A DNA stretch of 30,157 nt from JALZCH01 sp036387315 (GCA_036387315.1 DASVTY010000096.1:1-30157), one strand, 5' to 3'; shown: positions 7,735 through 15,524, counted from the first letter of the stretch. Numbers and translations: made by a program. The notes: generated by a model not told the origin, from the letters alone.

Positions 7735-7890
7735 AATCTAAATTAATTCCACCCCGCTTGACGGTTTTGAGACTGAATTTTGCTTGTGAGATTTTTTTAT
7801 TGTTTCCGCGCGCTAACACTGCGGCAACATTTGTGCGCTTTATTGAGGCAAATTTAAATGGTTTCGGGAAAACGAGCGGCGTGTAAAAAT
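7735..7890. other. Intergenic stretch without recognisable signals
   Basis: This 156-base gap separates two minus-strand genes. No clear promoter hexamer pair or terminator hairpin was found by eye, although the NHL operon must be transcribed from somewhere here or from the small gene upstream. Confidence 0.4.
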
Positions 7891-8223
7891 TTATTCTTTG
7901 GGCGTCGAAGATTCAATGATGCGGCGACTGACTGCTGCGGGTTTATTGGAGACGAGCAGAATATGATTCAGCTTAACTTTGTTTTTATTGCCTGATAAAT
8001 CATAGTCGAGACCAAACTTATAATGCCCTGTCGAGAGCTTCTTACAAACGTCTTCGGGTAAGTGAAACAAAAATGCGTCAACATATACTCCGAGACTGCT
8101 GTCGGCATAACCGACCGGCTCGTCCATTTGGTCTTCAATAAAAACCGGAATGCTTTCCGAAACTTCGCAACTATTGTAAAGGTCGCCTAAAACGTGCTTG
8201 CGTTTGATTGCTAAATGATTCAT
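7891..8223 (-). CDS. Hypothetical 110-aa protein
   Basis: Not recognised. A soluble 110-residue protein beginning MNHLAIKRKHVLGDLYN, with alternating hydrophobic residues suggesting a mostly beta fold (SIPVFIEDQ, GVYVDAFLFHLPEDV, KVKLNHILLVSN). No signal peptide or metal motif. It has its own good promoter at 8289-8317 and an upstream terminator, so it is a separate transcription unit that might read on into the NHL gene. Confidence 0.6.
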   Translation of the reverse strand: MNHLAIKRKHVLGDLYNSCEVSESIPVFIEDQMDEPVGYADSSLGVYVDAFLFHLPEDVCKKLSTGHYKFGLDYDLSGNKNKVKLNHILLVSNKPAAVSRRIIESSTPKE

Positions 8224-8288
8224 CGCTGCAATTTATTTTAACATCAGAGTGAAGAAAGAACTAGTTTCAATTGAAAATTTTGAGCGCA

Positions 8289-8317
8289 ATTTTATTTTGA
8301 GACAAACGTTTTATCAA
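8289..8317 (-). promoter_or_regulatory. Promoter of the 110-aa hypothetical gene
   Basis: On the minus strand: TTGATA (8317-8312), exactly 17 bases, then TAAAAT (8294-8289), each five of six to consensus. Predicted start near 8282, leaving a leader of about 59 bases. Confidence 0.6.
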
Positions 8318-8355
8318 TTTTATTTCGATAAATTTTAGAAAGCGCTTTAATTAAT

Positions 8356-8390
8356 AAAAAAGGGAAGCTCCCGAAGAAGCGTCCCTTTTT
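8356..8390. terminator. Terminator after the general-stress protein gene
   Basis: AAAAAGGGA at 8356-8364 pairs with TCCCTTTTT at 8382-8390. Extra inner GCT/AGC pairs enclose a short loop. Read on the minus strand it ends in a T run just after the stop at 8412. Confidence 0.75.
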
Positions 8391-8411
8391 AATGTCCCGA
8401 AATAACCGATT

Positions 8412-9125
8412 TTAGATTCTGGTATTCCGATTGTCGTCTTCGTCCGAAGGATTGGCAACTTCGGCTGCGCCGTGTCCGGCTGCCGCTCCGGCAACTCCGC
8501 CGACAACTCCGCCGACCGCCGTGCCGACGCCCGGAACGACCGAACCGATTGCCGCGCCGGTTGCCGCGCCGCCTAATGCGCCGCCTGTGGTTCCGACGCC
8601 GTGAACTTTATGTCCGCCGCTGGTGCGCCATTCATTGTCGAAATAAGCGGCATCATCATCGTTACGAGCATTGACGCCCATATAAATTCCGCCGCTTTTG
8701 ATTCCTTCTTCGTAATCTTTGGCGTGTTCTTCGGGAATTCCCGAACCGACCAGAGCGCCGATTAATCCGCCCGTCAAACCGCCCGCGCCCGCGCCCGCAA
8801 GAGCCGCTGCCAAAGGTCCGGCGACGATCAAGCCTAAGCCAGGAAGCACAACGTTTGTGCCGATGGCGGCGATACCGCCGATAATCGCGCCAATTGTGCC
8901 GCCGATTGCCGAGCCTGCGCCCGCGCCTTCGAGAGCTTTACTGCCAAGCTCCGTATCCGGCGTGCCTTCGCCGAAATGACGATTGCGTGTTTCGTCCGAC
9001 ATTAAAACGCTAACGTCGTCCGTTGTATAACCGCGGTCGCTGAGCGATCTGTAAGCGCGCTCCGCACTGTCTCTGTCGTTAAAAAGTCCGTGAACCGATC
9101 TCGATCTGTTTGTTGTTTCGTTCAT
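8412..9125 (-). CDS. General-stress protein, YflT-like head with glycine-zipper domains
   Basis: A 237-residue protein. The first 50 residues (VHGLFNDRDSAERAYRSLSDRGYTTDDVSVLMSD) match the YflT/general stress protein 17M heat-induced domain. Two long Gly/Ala-rich glycine-zipper stretches follow (about 67-135 and 178-222), split by a segment with HAKDYEEGIKSGGIYMGV typical of the family. These zippers probably insert into or coat membranes; the family is tied to stress responses, with no known enzyme activity. AGGAGAAAGAGG lies just ahead of the ATG. A perfect palindrome at 9161-9182 lies in the promoter region, so the gene is probably regulated. Confidence 0.85.
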   Translation of the reverse strand: MNETTNRSRSVHGLFNDRDSAERAYRSLSDRGYTTDDVSVLMSDETRNRHFGEGTPDTELGSKALEGAGAGSAIGGTIGAIIGGIAAIGTNVVLPGLGLIVAGPLAAALAGAGAGGLTGGLIGALVGSGIPEEHAKDYEEGIKSGGIYMGVNARNDDDAAYFDNEWRTSGGHKVHGVGTTGGALGGAATGAAIGSVVPGVGTAVGGVVGGVAGAAAGHGAAEVANPSDEDDNRNTRI

Positions 9126-9160
9126 AATTTCCTCTTTCTCCTAACTTTTTTGCTGGAAAG

Positions 9161-9182
9161 CATACATCCTGCCAGATGTATG
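9161..9182. repeat. Perfect 8-bp palindrome, possible operator
   Basis: CATACATC, a six-base spacer, then GATGTATG. It sits 36-57 bases upstream of the stress-protein ATG on the minus strand, where a repressor or activator dimer would bind. A weak minus-strand TTGAGT/TACATC pair would place the -10 inside the palindrome. No known regulator consensus was matched. Confidence 0.45.
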
Positions 9183-9230
9183 TTTTCCGTTTTTAATACT
9201 CAAAAGCACGTTTTTCATACAACTGAAAGG

Positions 9231-9311
9231 ATGTCACGTAAATCTGCAAAAGACGTGCCAACACCGATTGCTCAAAACACGCCCGCAAAAGAAAAAGCAA
9301 GCATTTATTAA
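9231..9311 (+). CDS. Possible 26-aa small protein
   Basis: ATG at 9231 to TAA at 9309-9311 encodes a basic peptide starting MSRKSAKDVPTP and ending KEKASIY. GAAAGG abuts the ATG with no spacing, which is poor for translation. The last third of the frame is the left arm of the 9292-9328 terminator. Listed as a candidate only; conservation would decide. Confidence 0.15.
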   Translation: MSRKSAKDVPTPIAQNTPAKEKASIY

Positions 9312-9328
9312 TTAAATGCTTGCTTTTT
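9292..9328. terminator. Bidirectional terminator closing the glycine cleavage operon
   Basis: A perfect 16-bp stem (9292-9307 with 9313-9328) with a five-base loop TTAAT and T runs on both strands. It lies 21 bases beyond the gcvPB stop in the direction of transcription. Confidence 0.9.
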
Positions 9329-9348
9329 TGTTTTATTTGAAATTTGTT

Positions 9349-10872
9349 TTAAGCCGATTTCGTCATTGTTTCCTGTTCGGATTTCCAACGCAAAACCGGT
9401 TTGCGCGCGGCTGCCGCTTCGTCCAATCTGCCGATGCGCGTTGAGTGCGGCGCGCCGATGACCAAATCGGGATTGTTTTCGGTTTCCTCGTTGATTGATT
9501 TCATCGCATCAATAAAAGCGTCTAAGTCCTGTCTGCCGACCGATTCGGTCGGTTCGATCAGCATCGCGCCTTCGACAATCAGGGGAAAATAAACCGTCAT
9601 CGGGTGAAATCCGTAATCAATCAGGCGTTTGGCAATATCGAGCGTGTGAACTCCTTTGCGCGCCTGTCGTTTGTGCGAAAAAATAACTTCGTGCATCGAA
9701 TCGCCCGGAAAAGGCTTTTCGTAATCCTCCTGCAAAAAATGTCCGAGATAACGCGCGTTTAAAACCGCCGCTTCCGTCGCTTCGCGCAAACCCGAAGCGC
9801 CGTGCGTTTGAATATAAGCGTAGGCGCGAACGAACATTCCGAAATTGCCGAAAAACGCTTTGACCCGCCCGATTGTCGCCGGATAATTGAAATCTAATTT
9901 GTAAGATTCGGCGTCTTTGACTACGCGAGGAACCGGCAAATATTTTTCGAGTTCCGCAGTACAGCAACATGGACCCGAGCCGGGACCGCCGCCGCCGTGC
10001 GGTGTGGAAAAGGTTTTGTGCAGATTGAGGTGAATCACGTCAACGCCCATATCGCCGGGACGAGCGACACCGACGAGCGCGTTCATATTCGCGCCGTCCA
10101 TATAAACCAGTCCGCCCGCTTCGTGAATAATATTGCAGATTTCCTTGATATTGACTTCAAAAAGTCCGACCGTGTTCGGGTTTGTCAGCATCAATCCGGC
10201 AATACCGCCGTCGGCGCAAAGCTGTTTCAAATGCTCTAAATCGGTCAATCCTTCTTTGGTGGATTTCACGGTTTTGACTGTAAAACCGGCAATCGCGGCT
10301 GACGCGGGATTTGTTCCGTGCGCCGAATCAGGAATGAGCATCACGCGTCGATTTTTCGATTCTTCGCCGTCGCGCTCGTCCAAAAACGCGCGCATTAAAA
10401 GAACGCCGGTCATCTCGCCCTGCGCACCGGCGGCTGGCTGCAAACTGATTCCGGGCAAGCCTGTGATTTCCGCGAGCATTTCCTGCAATTCATACATCAG
10501 ACGCAAAGCTCCCTGCGATTCGGATTCTGGGGCGAGCGGATGCAGATTGGCGAAACCGGGAATTCTGGCGACCTTTTCGTTCAAGCGCGAATTGTATTTC
10601 ATCGTGCAGGAACCGAGCGGGTACATTCCGAGATCAATCGAATAATTCCATGTTGACATTCGGGTAAAATGCCTTACAACGTCAACTTCCGAAACCTCCG
10701 GCAAACCGTCCAAATCGTCTGTCCGGCGCAGCTCGGCGGGCAAAATGTCATCAAGATTTGTTTCCTCAACGTCGAGCTTCGGCAAAGCGTAGCCGACGCG
10801 CCCTGTTTGCGAACGCTCGAAAATCAAAGGCTCGTTTTGCGATGGATGTTGTGTAACTTTTGTAATGCTCAT
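9349..10872 (-). CDS. gcvPB: Glycine decarboxylase subunit 2 (P protein, beta)
   Basis: The C-terminal half of the two-part glycine decarboxylase (P protein). With GcvPA it removes CO2 from glycine using pyridoxal phosphate and passes the aminomethyl group to lipoyl-GcvH. 507 residues, typical for the subunit. The PLP lysine is Lys286 in NLHKTFSTPHGGGGPGSGP, with the glycine-rich loop following. TYWNYSIDLGMYPLGSCTMKYN-like text near residues 74-94 is also characteristic. It is the last gene of the operon, 18 bases after the aminotransferase-like gene, and is followed by a strong terminator. Confidence 0.97.
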   Translation of the reverse strand: MSITKVTQHPSQNEPLIFERSQTGRVGYALPKLDVEETNLDDILPAELRRTDDLDGLPEVSEVDVVRHFTRMSTWNYSIDLGMYPLGSCTMKYNSRLNEKVARIPGFANLHPLAPESESQGALRLMYELQEMLAEITGLPGISLQPAAGAQGEMTGVLLMRAFLDERDGEESKNRRVMLIPDSAHGTNPASAAIAGFTVKTVKSTKEGLTDLEHLKQLCADGGIAGLMLTNPNTVGLFEVNIKEICNIIHEAGGLVYMDGANMNALVGVARPGDMGVDVIHLNLHKTFSTPHGGGGPGSGPCCCTAELEKYLPVPRVVKDAESYKLDFNYPATIGRVKAFFGNFGMFVRAYAYIQTHGASGLREATEAAVLNARYLGHFLQEDYEKPFPGDSMHEVIFSHKRQARKGVHTLDIAKRLIDYGFHPMTVYFPLIVEGAMLIEPTESVGRQDLDAFIDAMKSINEETENNPDLVIGAPHSTRIGRLDEAAAARKPVLRWKSEQETMTKSA

Positions 10873-10890
10873 AAGTATAAAAACTATGTT

Positions 10891-12225
10891 TTATGCTGAT
10901 TTCGGCAATCCTTTTCGCGCAATTTGTTCAACAACTTCGGTAAAGCGATCAAGCTCCCAGAGCGTTGTATAAACGTTTGGCGTGATGCGAATGCCTTTAA
11001 ATTCTTCGTGAACAATCGGCGTCGTAAAGATTTTATGATTCGCCATTAAATAGCCGCCGATTGCTCCGGGGTCTAAATTGCCGATTTGGAAATTTGCAAT
11101 GGCGCACGATTGTTTGTCGTCAAAAGAAGTGTTGAATCGAACGCCGGGAACGCTTCTCAAACGATTCATCCAATAACGCGAAAGAAAACGCAGACGCGCT
11201 TCTTTGCGTTTTCCGCCGATGGCGTTGTGGAACAAAATCGCTTCGCCGATTGCCAGACGCGGCGCGGCGGAATGCGTCCCGATTTCTTCAAATTTGCGAA
11301 TATCGGCGGCATTTTTATTTTCCGCCGCCATCAGCGCCCAGACTTTTGGAATCTTCTCTTTTCTGACATAAAGCATCCCGCTCCCTTTTGGCGCGTAAAG
11401 CCATTTGTGCAGGGAAGTTCCGAAATAATCACAGCCCAAATCGGCTTGTTTAAAATCAAACTGCGCGAACGAATGCGCGCCGTCAACGATTGTTTCAATT
11501 CCGCGCCGCCGCGCCATTTCGCAGACGGTTTTCACGGGATTGATCTGCCCCGTCAAATTTATCTGGTGCGCGATTAAAATCAACTTTGTTTTTGGCGAAA
11601 CGGCTTTTTCAAATGCGACGGCGATTTCGTTAACGTCTTTCGGCGCAATCGGAATTTGAATCAGCTTGAGCTTCAAACCTTCGCGCAGTTCGCGCTGCCG
11701 CAAAGTAGTCAGCATTCGCGGATAATCCTGCGTCGTCGTCAAAATCTCGTCGCCGGATTTTAAATCCAAACCCATCAACAAAATTTCGAGCGATTCCGAA
11801 GCGTTGCGCGTGATGGCGATTTCTTCGCGGTCGCAGCCGAAAATCTCTGCCAATCCGGTGCGAATCGTTTCCGATTGAGGCTCTAAAATCTGCCACATCG
11901 TGTAAGCCGTTGCATCTTCCTGCTGCCAGATGTAACGCACGAGCGCCTCGGTGACAATTCGCGGACTTGGAGAAACGCCGCCGTTATTTAGATTGATAAT
12001 TCCGCGCGTGACCGAAAAGGATTGCTGAATCTGCGCCCAGAAATCTTCGTCCGTCGCGGCTTGCTCCGGTGTTAAATGCGCGACTCCCTTTGTTGCGGCT
12101 TGCAAATTTTCAAATAACGAACCAACGACAGACGAAGAAACAGCCATTGCGCCGAATCCTTTGCCGACAGCGGACAAGAATTTCCGCCGGTCGAAATCAC
12201 GAGTGCGACCTTCTTCGACAAACAT
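10891..12225 (-). CDS. Tat-exported class V aminotransferase-like PLP protein
   Basis: A 444-residue fold-type I PLP protein of the class V aminotransferase / isopenicillin-N-epimerase-like group. The N terminus has a twin-arginine signal (DRRKFLSAVG at 13-21, then a mild hydrophobic region), predicting export of the folded, cofactor-loaded protein. The likely PLP lysine is Lys274 in TSLHKWLYAPKGSGML, with the cofactor aspartate in IVDGAHSFAQFD. A substrate cannot be assigned; epimerase, desulfurase or lyase chemistry are all possible in this group. It sits inside the glycine cleavage operon between gcvPA and gcvPB (36- and 18-base gaps), although those proteins are cytoplasmic. Only the location suggests a link to glycine or serine metabolism. 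Confidence 0.85.
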   Translation of the reverse strand: MFVEEGRTRDFDRRKFLSAVGKGFGAMAVSSSVVGSLFENLQAATKGVAHLTPEQAATDEDFWAQIQQSFSVTRGIINLNNGGVSPSPRIVTEALVRYIWQQEDATAYTMWQILEPQSETIRTGLAEIFGCDREEIAITRNASESLEILLMGLDLKSGDEILTTTQDYPRMLTTLRQRELREGLKLKLIQIPIAPKDVNEIAVAFEKAVSPKTKLILIAHQINLTGQINPVKTVCEMARRRGIETIVDGAHSFAQFDFKQADLGCDYFGTSLHKWLYAPKGSGMLYVRKEKIPKVWALMAAENKNAADIRKFEEIGTHSAAPRLAIGEAILFHNAIGGKRKEARLRFLSRYWMNRLRSVPGVRFNTSFDDKQSCAIANFQIGNLDPGAIGGYLMANHKIFTTPIVHEEFKGIRITPNVYTTLWELDRFTEVVEQIARKGLPKSA

Positions 12226-12261
12226 AATTTGCTCCTTTCGGCAAAGGACTTCCTATTTTAA

Positions 12262-13614
12262 TTAGGCTGAAACGCCTTTTAAGCCCTCAACTAAATCGTC
12301 AATTTGTTTGCGCGAGTTTGTTTCGGTCACGCAAACGAGAAAATCGTTCGGATTTTCCGGGTAATAGCGCGAGAGCGCGAGTCCACCGACCATTCCTTTT
12401 TCCGTGCAGAGTTTTTCCATTAATTCGGTAGCATTGCCCGAAGCGCGGACGACAAACTCGTTAAAGCGCGGCGCGTTAAAAGCGGGCGAAAAGCCTTCGA
12501 TCTCAGCGATGCGGCGCGCGGCGTAAGCTGCTTTTTGCGCATTTTGCACTGCAACTTCCTGCAAGCCTTTGCGCCCCATTGTTTCCATATAAACGGTGGC
12601 GGCGAGCGCAATCAAGCCTTGATTTGTGCAGATGTTCGAGGTCGCTTTTTCGCGGCGAATATGCTGCTCGCGCGTCGAGAGCGTGAGCACAAAACCGCGC
12701 TTTCCGTTTTTGTCGTAGGCAACACCGGCAAGCCTGCCCGGCATTTGCCGCACGAATTTTTCGCGTGTTGCAAACAATCCGACGTAAGGACCGCCGCACG
12801 AAAGAGGAATGCCGAACGATTGACCTTCGGCGACGACAATATCCGCGCCGCATTCGCCCGGTGTTTTCAATAAGCCGAACGAAATCGCTTCGGTCACAGC
12901 GACAATCAGCAACGCGCCGACCGCGTGCGCAGCTTCCGCGAGCGCCTGTAAATCTTCGACGCAGCCGAAAAAGTTCGGCGATTGAACGGCGACGGCGGCG
13001 GTTTGATCGTCAAGCTGCGCGGTTAAATCTTCGAGATTGATTCTGCCCGTTTCCGCGTCGAATCCGATTGTCACGACTTGCGCGTCGCCGTGTTGAAGAT
13101 AGGTTTTGGCGACTTCGCGGTATTCCGGGTGAACGGTCGAAGGAACGATGACTTTGTTGCGGCGCGTGACGCGCTGCGCCATCAAAAACGCCTCCGCCAG
13201 CGAAGTCGAGCCGTCGTACATCGAAGCGTTGGCGACTTCCATTCCGGTAAGCTGGCAGACCAGAGTTTGAAACTCGAAAATATATTGCAAAGTGCCTTGC
13301 GTGATTTCCGGCTGATAAGGCGTGTAGGAAGTAAAAAACTCCGAGCGCTGAATGACGTAATCAACAATCGTGGGCGAATAATGCGAATATGCGCCCGCGC
13401 CTAAAAAGCTGGGGCGTTTCGCTCCCCGGTTTTCCTCAGCCATAGCTTCGAGTCCGGCGATTAACTCCGGTTCGGAAAGCGGCTCGGTAATGTTTAACTC
13501 GCGATTAAGCTGTAAATCTTGCGGAATCGAGCGAAATAAATCGTTTGCCGAATCAAGCTCGACAATTTTGAGCATTTCGGCGCGCTCTTCCGCCGAATTT
13601 GGTATGTAACGCAT
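12262..13614 (-). CDS. gcvPA: Glycine decarboxylase subunit 1 (P protein, alpha)
   Basis: The N-terminal half of split glycine decarboxylase, partner of GcvPB. From residue 1 (MRYIPNSAEERAEML) the sequence follows the family, including GAGAYSHYSPTIVDYVI, PYQPEITQGTLQ and NASMYDGSTS. 450 residues with the start used here. An in-frame ATG five codons upstream (13629) lies inside the right foot of a perfect inverted repeat, and the family normally begins at the MRYIP position, so I take 13614. Neither start has a clear ribosome binding site, so translation may depend on coupling with gcvH. Next gene 36 bases downstream. Confidence 0.95.
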   Translation of the reverse strand: MRYIPNSAEERAEMLKIVELDSANDLFRSIPQDLQLNRELNITEPLSEPELIAGLEAMAEENRGAKRPSFLGAGAYSHYSPTIVDYVIQRSEFFTSYTPYQPEITQGTLQYIFEFQTLVCQLTGMEVANASMYDGSTSLAEAFLMAQRVTRRNKVIVPSTVHPEYREVAKTYLQHGDAQVVTIGFDAETGRINLEDLTAQLDDQTAAVAVQSPNFFGCVEDLQALAEAAHAVGALLIVAVTEAISFGLLKTPGECGADIVVAEGQSFGIPLSCGGPYVGLFATREKFVRQMPGRLAGVAYDKNGKRGFVLTLSTREQHIRREKATSNICTNQGLIALAATVYMETMGRKGLQEVAVQNAQKAAYAARRIAEIEGFSPAFNAPRFNEFVVRASGNATELMEKLCTEKGMVGGLALSRYYPENPNDFLVCVTETNSRKQIDDLVEGLKGVSA

Positions 13615-13622
13615 TTGTTCGT

Positions 13623-13681
13623 TGTTCATCGTTCGTCGTTCGTTGTAAATTGCTTTTGCAACGAACGACGAACGATGAACA
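13623..13681. repeat. Perfect 23-bp inverted repeat between gcvH and gcvPA
   Basis: Left arm 13623-13645 and right arm 13659-13681 are exact reverse complements around a 13-base loop. Each arm is built from repeats of CGTTCGT-like units. It starts three bases after the gcvH stop and ends nine bases before the MRYIP start of gcvPA. It is not followed by a T run, so it is not an intrinsic terminator. It could be an mRNA processing or stability hairpin that sets the GcvH:GcvP ratio, or a small mobile palindromic element. Confidence 0.85.
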
Positions 13682-13684
13682 TTT

Positions 13685-14074
13685 TTAGCTGTTTGCTTCT
13701 AAATATTCTTGATAAGCGGCGGCGTCCATCAGCTCGTCAAGTTCCGACGGATTTGTGAGCTGAAACTTGACCATCCAGGACTCGCCGTAAGCATCTGTGT
13801 TGACCGATTCGGGCGTGTCGTTTAAAGCCTCGTTGATTTCCAACACTTCGCCGGAAACCGGCGTAAAAATGTCGGAAACGGCTTTTACCGATTCGACCGA
13901 ACCGATTGATTCGTGCGCCGTGAAAGTCGCGCCGATTTGCGGCAGGTCAACATAAACAATATCGCCGAGCGATTCTTGCGCGTAATCGGTGATTCCGATT
14001 GTCGCCGTGTCGCCTTCGATTAAAACCCATTCGTGGTCTTTCGTGTAACGCAGATTTTCGGGAACATTTGCCAT
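13685..14074 (-). CDS. gcvH: Glycine cleavage system H protein
   Basis: The lipoyl carrier of the glycine cleavage system; it shuttles the aminomethyl group from P protein to T protein and is reoxidised by L protein. 129 residues, the usual length. The lipoylated residue is Lys64 in GSVESVKAVSDIF. Also typical are RYTKDHEWV near the start and GITDYAQESLGDIVYVDLP. It lies 18 bases after the zinc-ribbon gene and is followed by the long inverted repeat, which may alter its mRNA level relative to gcvPA. Confidence 0.97.
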   Translation of the reverse strand: MANVPENLRYTKDHEWVLIEGDTATIGITDYAQESLGDIVYVDLPQIGATFTAHESIGSVESVKAVSDIFTPVSGEVLEINEALNDTPESVNTDAYGESWMVKFQLTNPSELDELMDAAAYQEYLEANS

Positions 14075-14076
14075 AG

Positions 14077-14106
14077 TTATTCAAAAATAGTTTTATTCAA
14101 AAATAG
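14077..14106. repeat. Tandem 14-bp direct repeat at a stop codon
   Basis: TTATTCAAAAATAG occurs at 14077-14090 and again at 14093-14106, two bases apart. The right copy supplies the end and stop codon of the zinc-ribbon gene; the left copy lies directly before gcvH. It looks like a small local duplication. Confidence 0.7.
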
Positions 14107-14350
14107 ATTTTTTTCGTGTATCAACTTCAACCGCGTACGATTCTAAATAGCCGCAATCCTGACAGCGGTATGTATTAACTTTGTACTTATCTTTTCCGTC
14201 GGTCTGTAAACCGCCAGCCCAAAAAGATTCTTTCGGTTCGCCTTCAACCCATCGGGATTGCATTTTGCCGCCATAAGTTTGATCGACTATTGCGCCGATC
14301 TCCATCGCACCGCCGCATTTTATACAAATAAAATCGGGAGGATTCATCAT
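14093..14350 (-). CDS. Small zinc-ribbon protein in the gcv operon
   Basis: An 85-residue protein with Cys pairs CIKCGGAMEIG near the N terminus and YRCQDCGYLE near the C terminus, forming one zinc ribbon of the DUF6487-like kind. The middle has SRWVEGEPKESFWAGG. No catalytic motif. The start at 14350 is chosen over an ATG 14 codons upstream because the longer form would overlap gcvT; the gcvT stop lies four bases before this ATG. Two adjacent ATGs (14350, 14347) are possible. It is co-transcribed with gcvT and gcvH, but any role in glycine cleavage is unknown. Confidence 0.75.
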   Translation of the reverse strand: MMNPPDFICIKCGGAMEIGAIVDQTYGGKMQSRWVEGEPKESFWAGGLQTDGKDKYKVNTYRCQDCGYLESYAVEVDTRKKSIFE

Positions 14351-14354
14351 TTCG

Positions 14355-15473
14355 CTATTTCTTTTCGCGTTTATAAAAAGGTGTCGGCACAATCTGCGCT
14401 TTTAAACGACGCCCGCGCACGTCAATTTCGATTTCCTGACCGACATTGGCAAATTCGGTCGGAACAAATGCCAGACCGACGTTTTTCTTTAAAAACGGGG
14501 CGGGCGAACCGCTCGTCACTTGTCCGACTTTCTCGCCGTTGATGAAAATGTCGAAACCGTCGCGCCCGATGCCTTTGTCCGTCATTTCAAAACCGACGAG
14601 TTTGCGCTTTAAACCCGCTTCTTTTTGTTTTTGCAGCGCCTCGCGCCCGATAAAATCGCCTTTGTTCAATTTACAAATCCAGCCAAGTCCGGCTTCGAGC
14701 GGCGTGATGTCTTCCGCCAGCTCGTGACCGTAAAGCGACATCGCGGCTTCCAATCTCAAAGTGTTGCGCGCGGCGAGTCCGGCGGGCAGAATTCCGTTTT
14801 CCGCTCCGTAATCGCCCGCGTCGAGCATTTTGTTCCAAAGCTGTTCGGCTTTGGCGGCGTCGGCGTAAACTTCAAAACCGTCTTCGCCCGTGTATCCGGT
14901 TCGGGAAATTATCGAAGGCACGCCGTCAACATCGCCGTTTGTAAAATGATAATACTTGATTGAATTTAAATCAGTATCTGTGAGCGTTGAAAGAATCTCG
15001 ACGGCGCGCGGACCTTGAATCGCAATCTGGCAATATTCAACCGAAGCGTGACGCAAATCAACGTCAAAACCGGACTTTTGGGAAGAAATCCAATCCCAAT
15101 CGTTATCCTGTGTCGAAGCGTTGACGACGAGAAAGAGCTTTTCTTCGCCGAAACGATAAACCAGCAAATCGTCAATCACGCCGCCTTCGGGATTTGTCAA
15201 AGCCGAATAATGCGCCTGCCCGTCAACGAGCTTTGTCACGTCGTTTGTTGTCAAATGATTGACAAACGCAATCGCGTCTTTGCCGTCAACGTGAATTTCG
15301 CCCATATGCGAAACGTCGAAAAGCCCGCAAGCGGTTCTGGTTCGCAGATGTTCTTCAATCACTCCGGCGGAATATTGAACGGGCATATCCCAACCGCCGA
15401 AATCAATCATTTTGCCGCCAAGCCGACGATGCGCGTCATTTAAAGGCGTTTTTTGAAGCTCTGTTTCGCTCAA
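14355..15473 (-). CDS. gcvT: Aminomethyltransferase (glycine cleavage T protein)
   Basis: Releases ammonia from the aminomethyl-lipoyl H protein and transfers the one-carbon unit to tetrahydrofolate, giving 5,10-methylene-THF. 372 residues, full length. Recognisable stretches are GGWDMPVQYSAGVIEEH, FDVSHMGEI, the folate-site region VVNASTQDNDWDW, and SRTGYTGEDGFEVY. The C-terminal domain ends GRRLKAQIVPTPFYKR. The start is TTG at 15473, supported by GGAG eight bases upstream and by the family N terminus. It is the first gene of the six-gene operon. The short leader shows no sign of a glycine riboswitch. Confidence 0.96.
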   Translation of the reverse strand: MSETELQKTPLNDAHRRLGGKMIDFGGWDMPVQYSAGVIEEHLRTRTACGLFDVSHMGEIHVDGKDAIAFVNHLTTNDVTKLVDGQAHYSALTNPEGGVIDDLLVYRFGEEKLFLVVNASTQDNDWDWISSQKSGFDVDLRHASVEYCQIAIQGPRAVEILSTLTDTDLNSIKYYHFTNGDVDGVPSIISRTGYTGEDGFEVYADAAKAEQLWNKMLDAGDYGAENGILPAGLAARNTLRLEAAMSLYGHELAEDITPLEAGLGWICKLNKGDFIGREALQKQKEAGLKRKLVGFEMTDKGIGRDGFDIFINGEKVGQVTSGSPAPFLKKNVGLAFVPTEFANVGQEIEIDVRGRRLKAQIVPTPFYKREKK

Positions 15474-15524
15474 AAGTTTTGCTCCGAATCGGTAAAATAA
15501 ATTAAAGTCTAATCAAGCGAACAA

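Noticed and set aside
10133..10645. A 170-codon frame antisense to gcvPB
   Set aside because: Fully inside gcvPB on the opposite strand, with no start signals or recognisable family.
13623..13681. Intrinsic terminator after gcvH
   Set aside because: The hairpin is perfect but no T run follows on the minus strand, and the same operon clearly continues into gcvPA.
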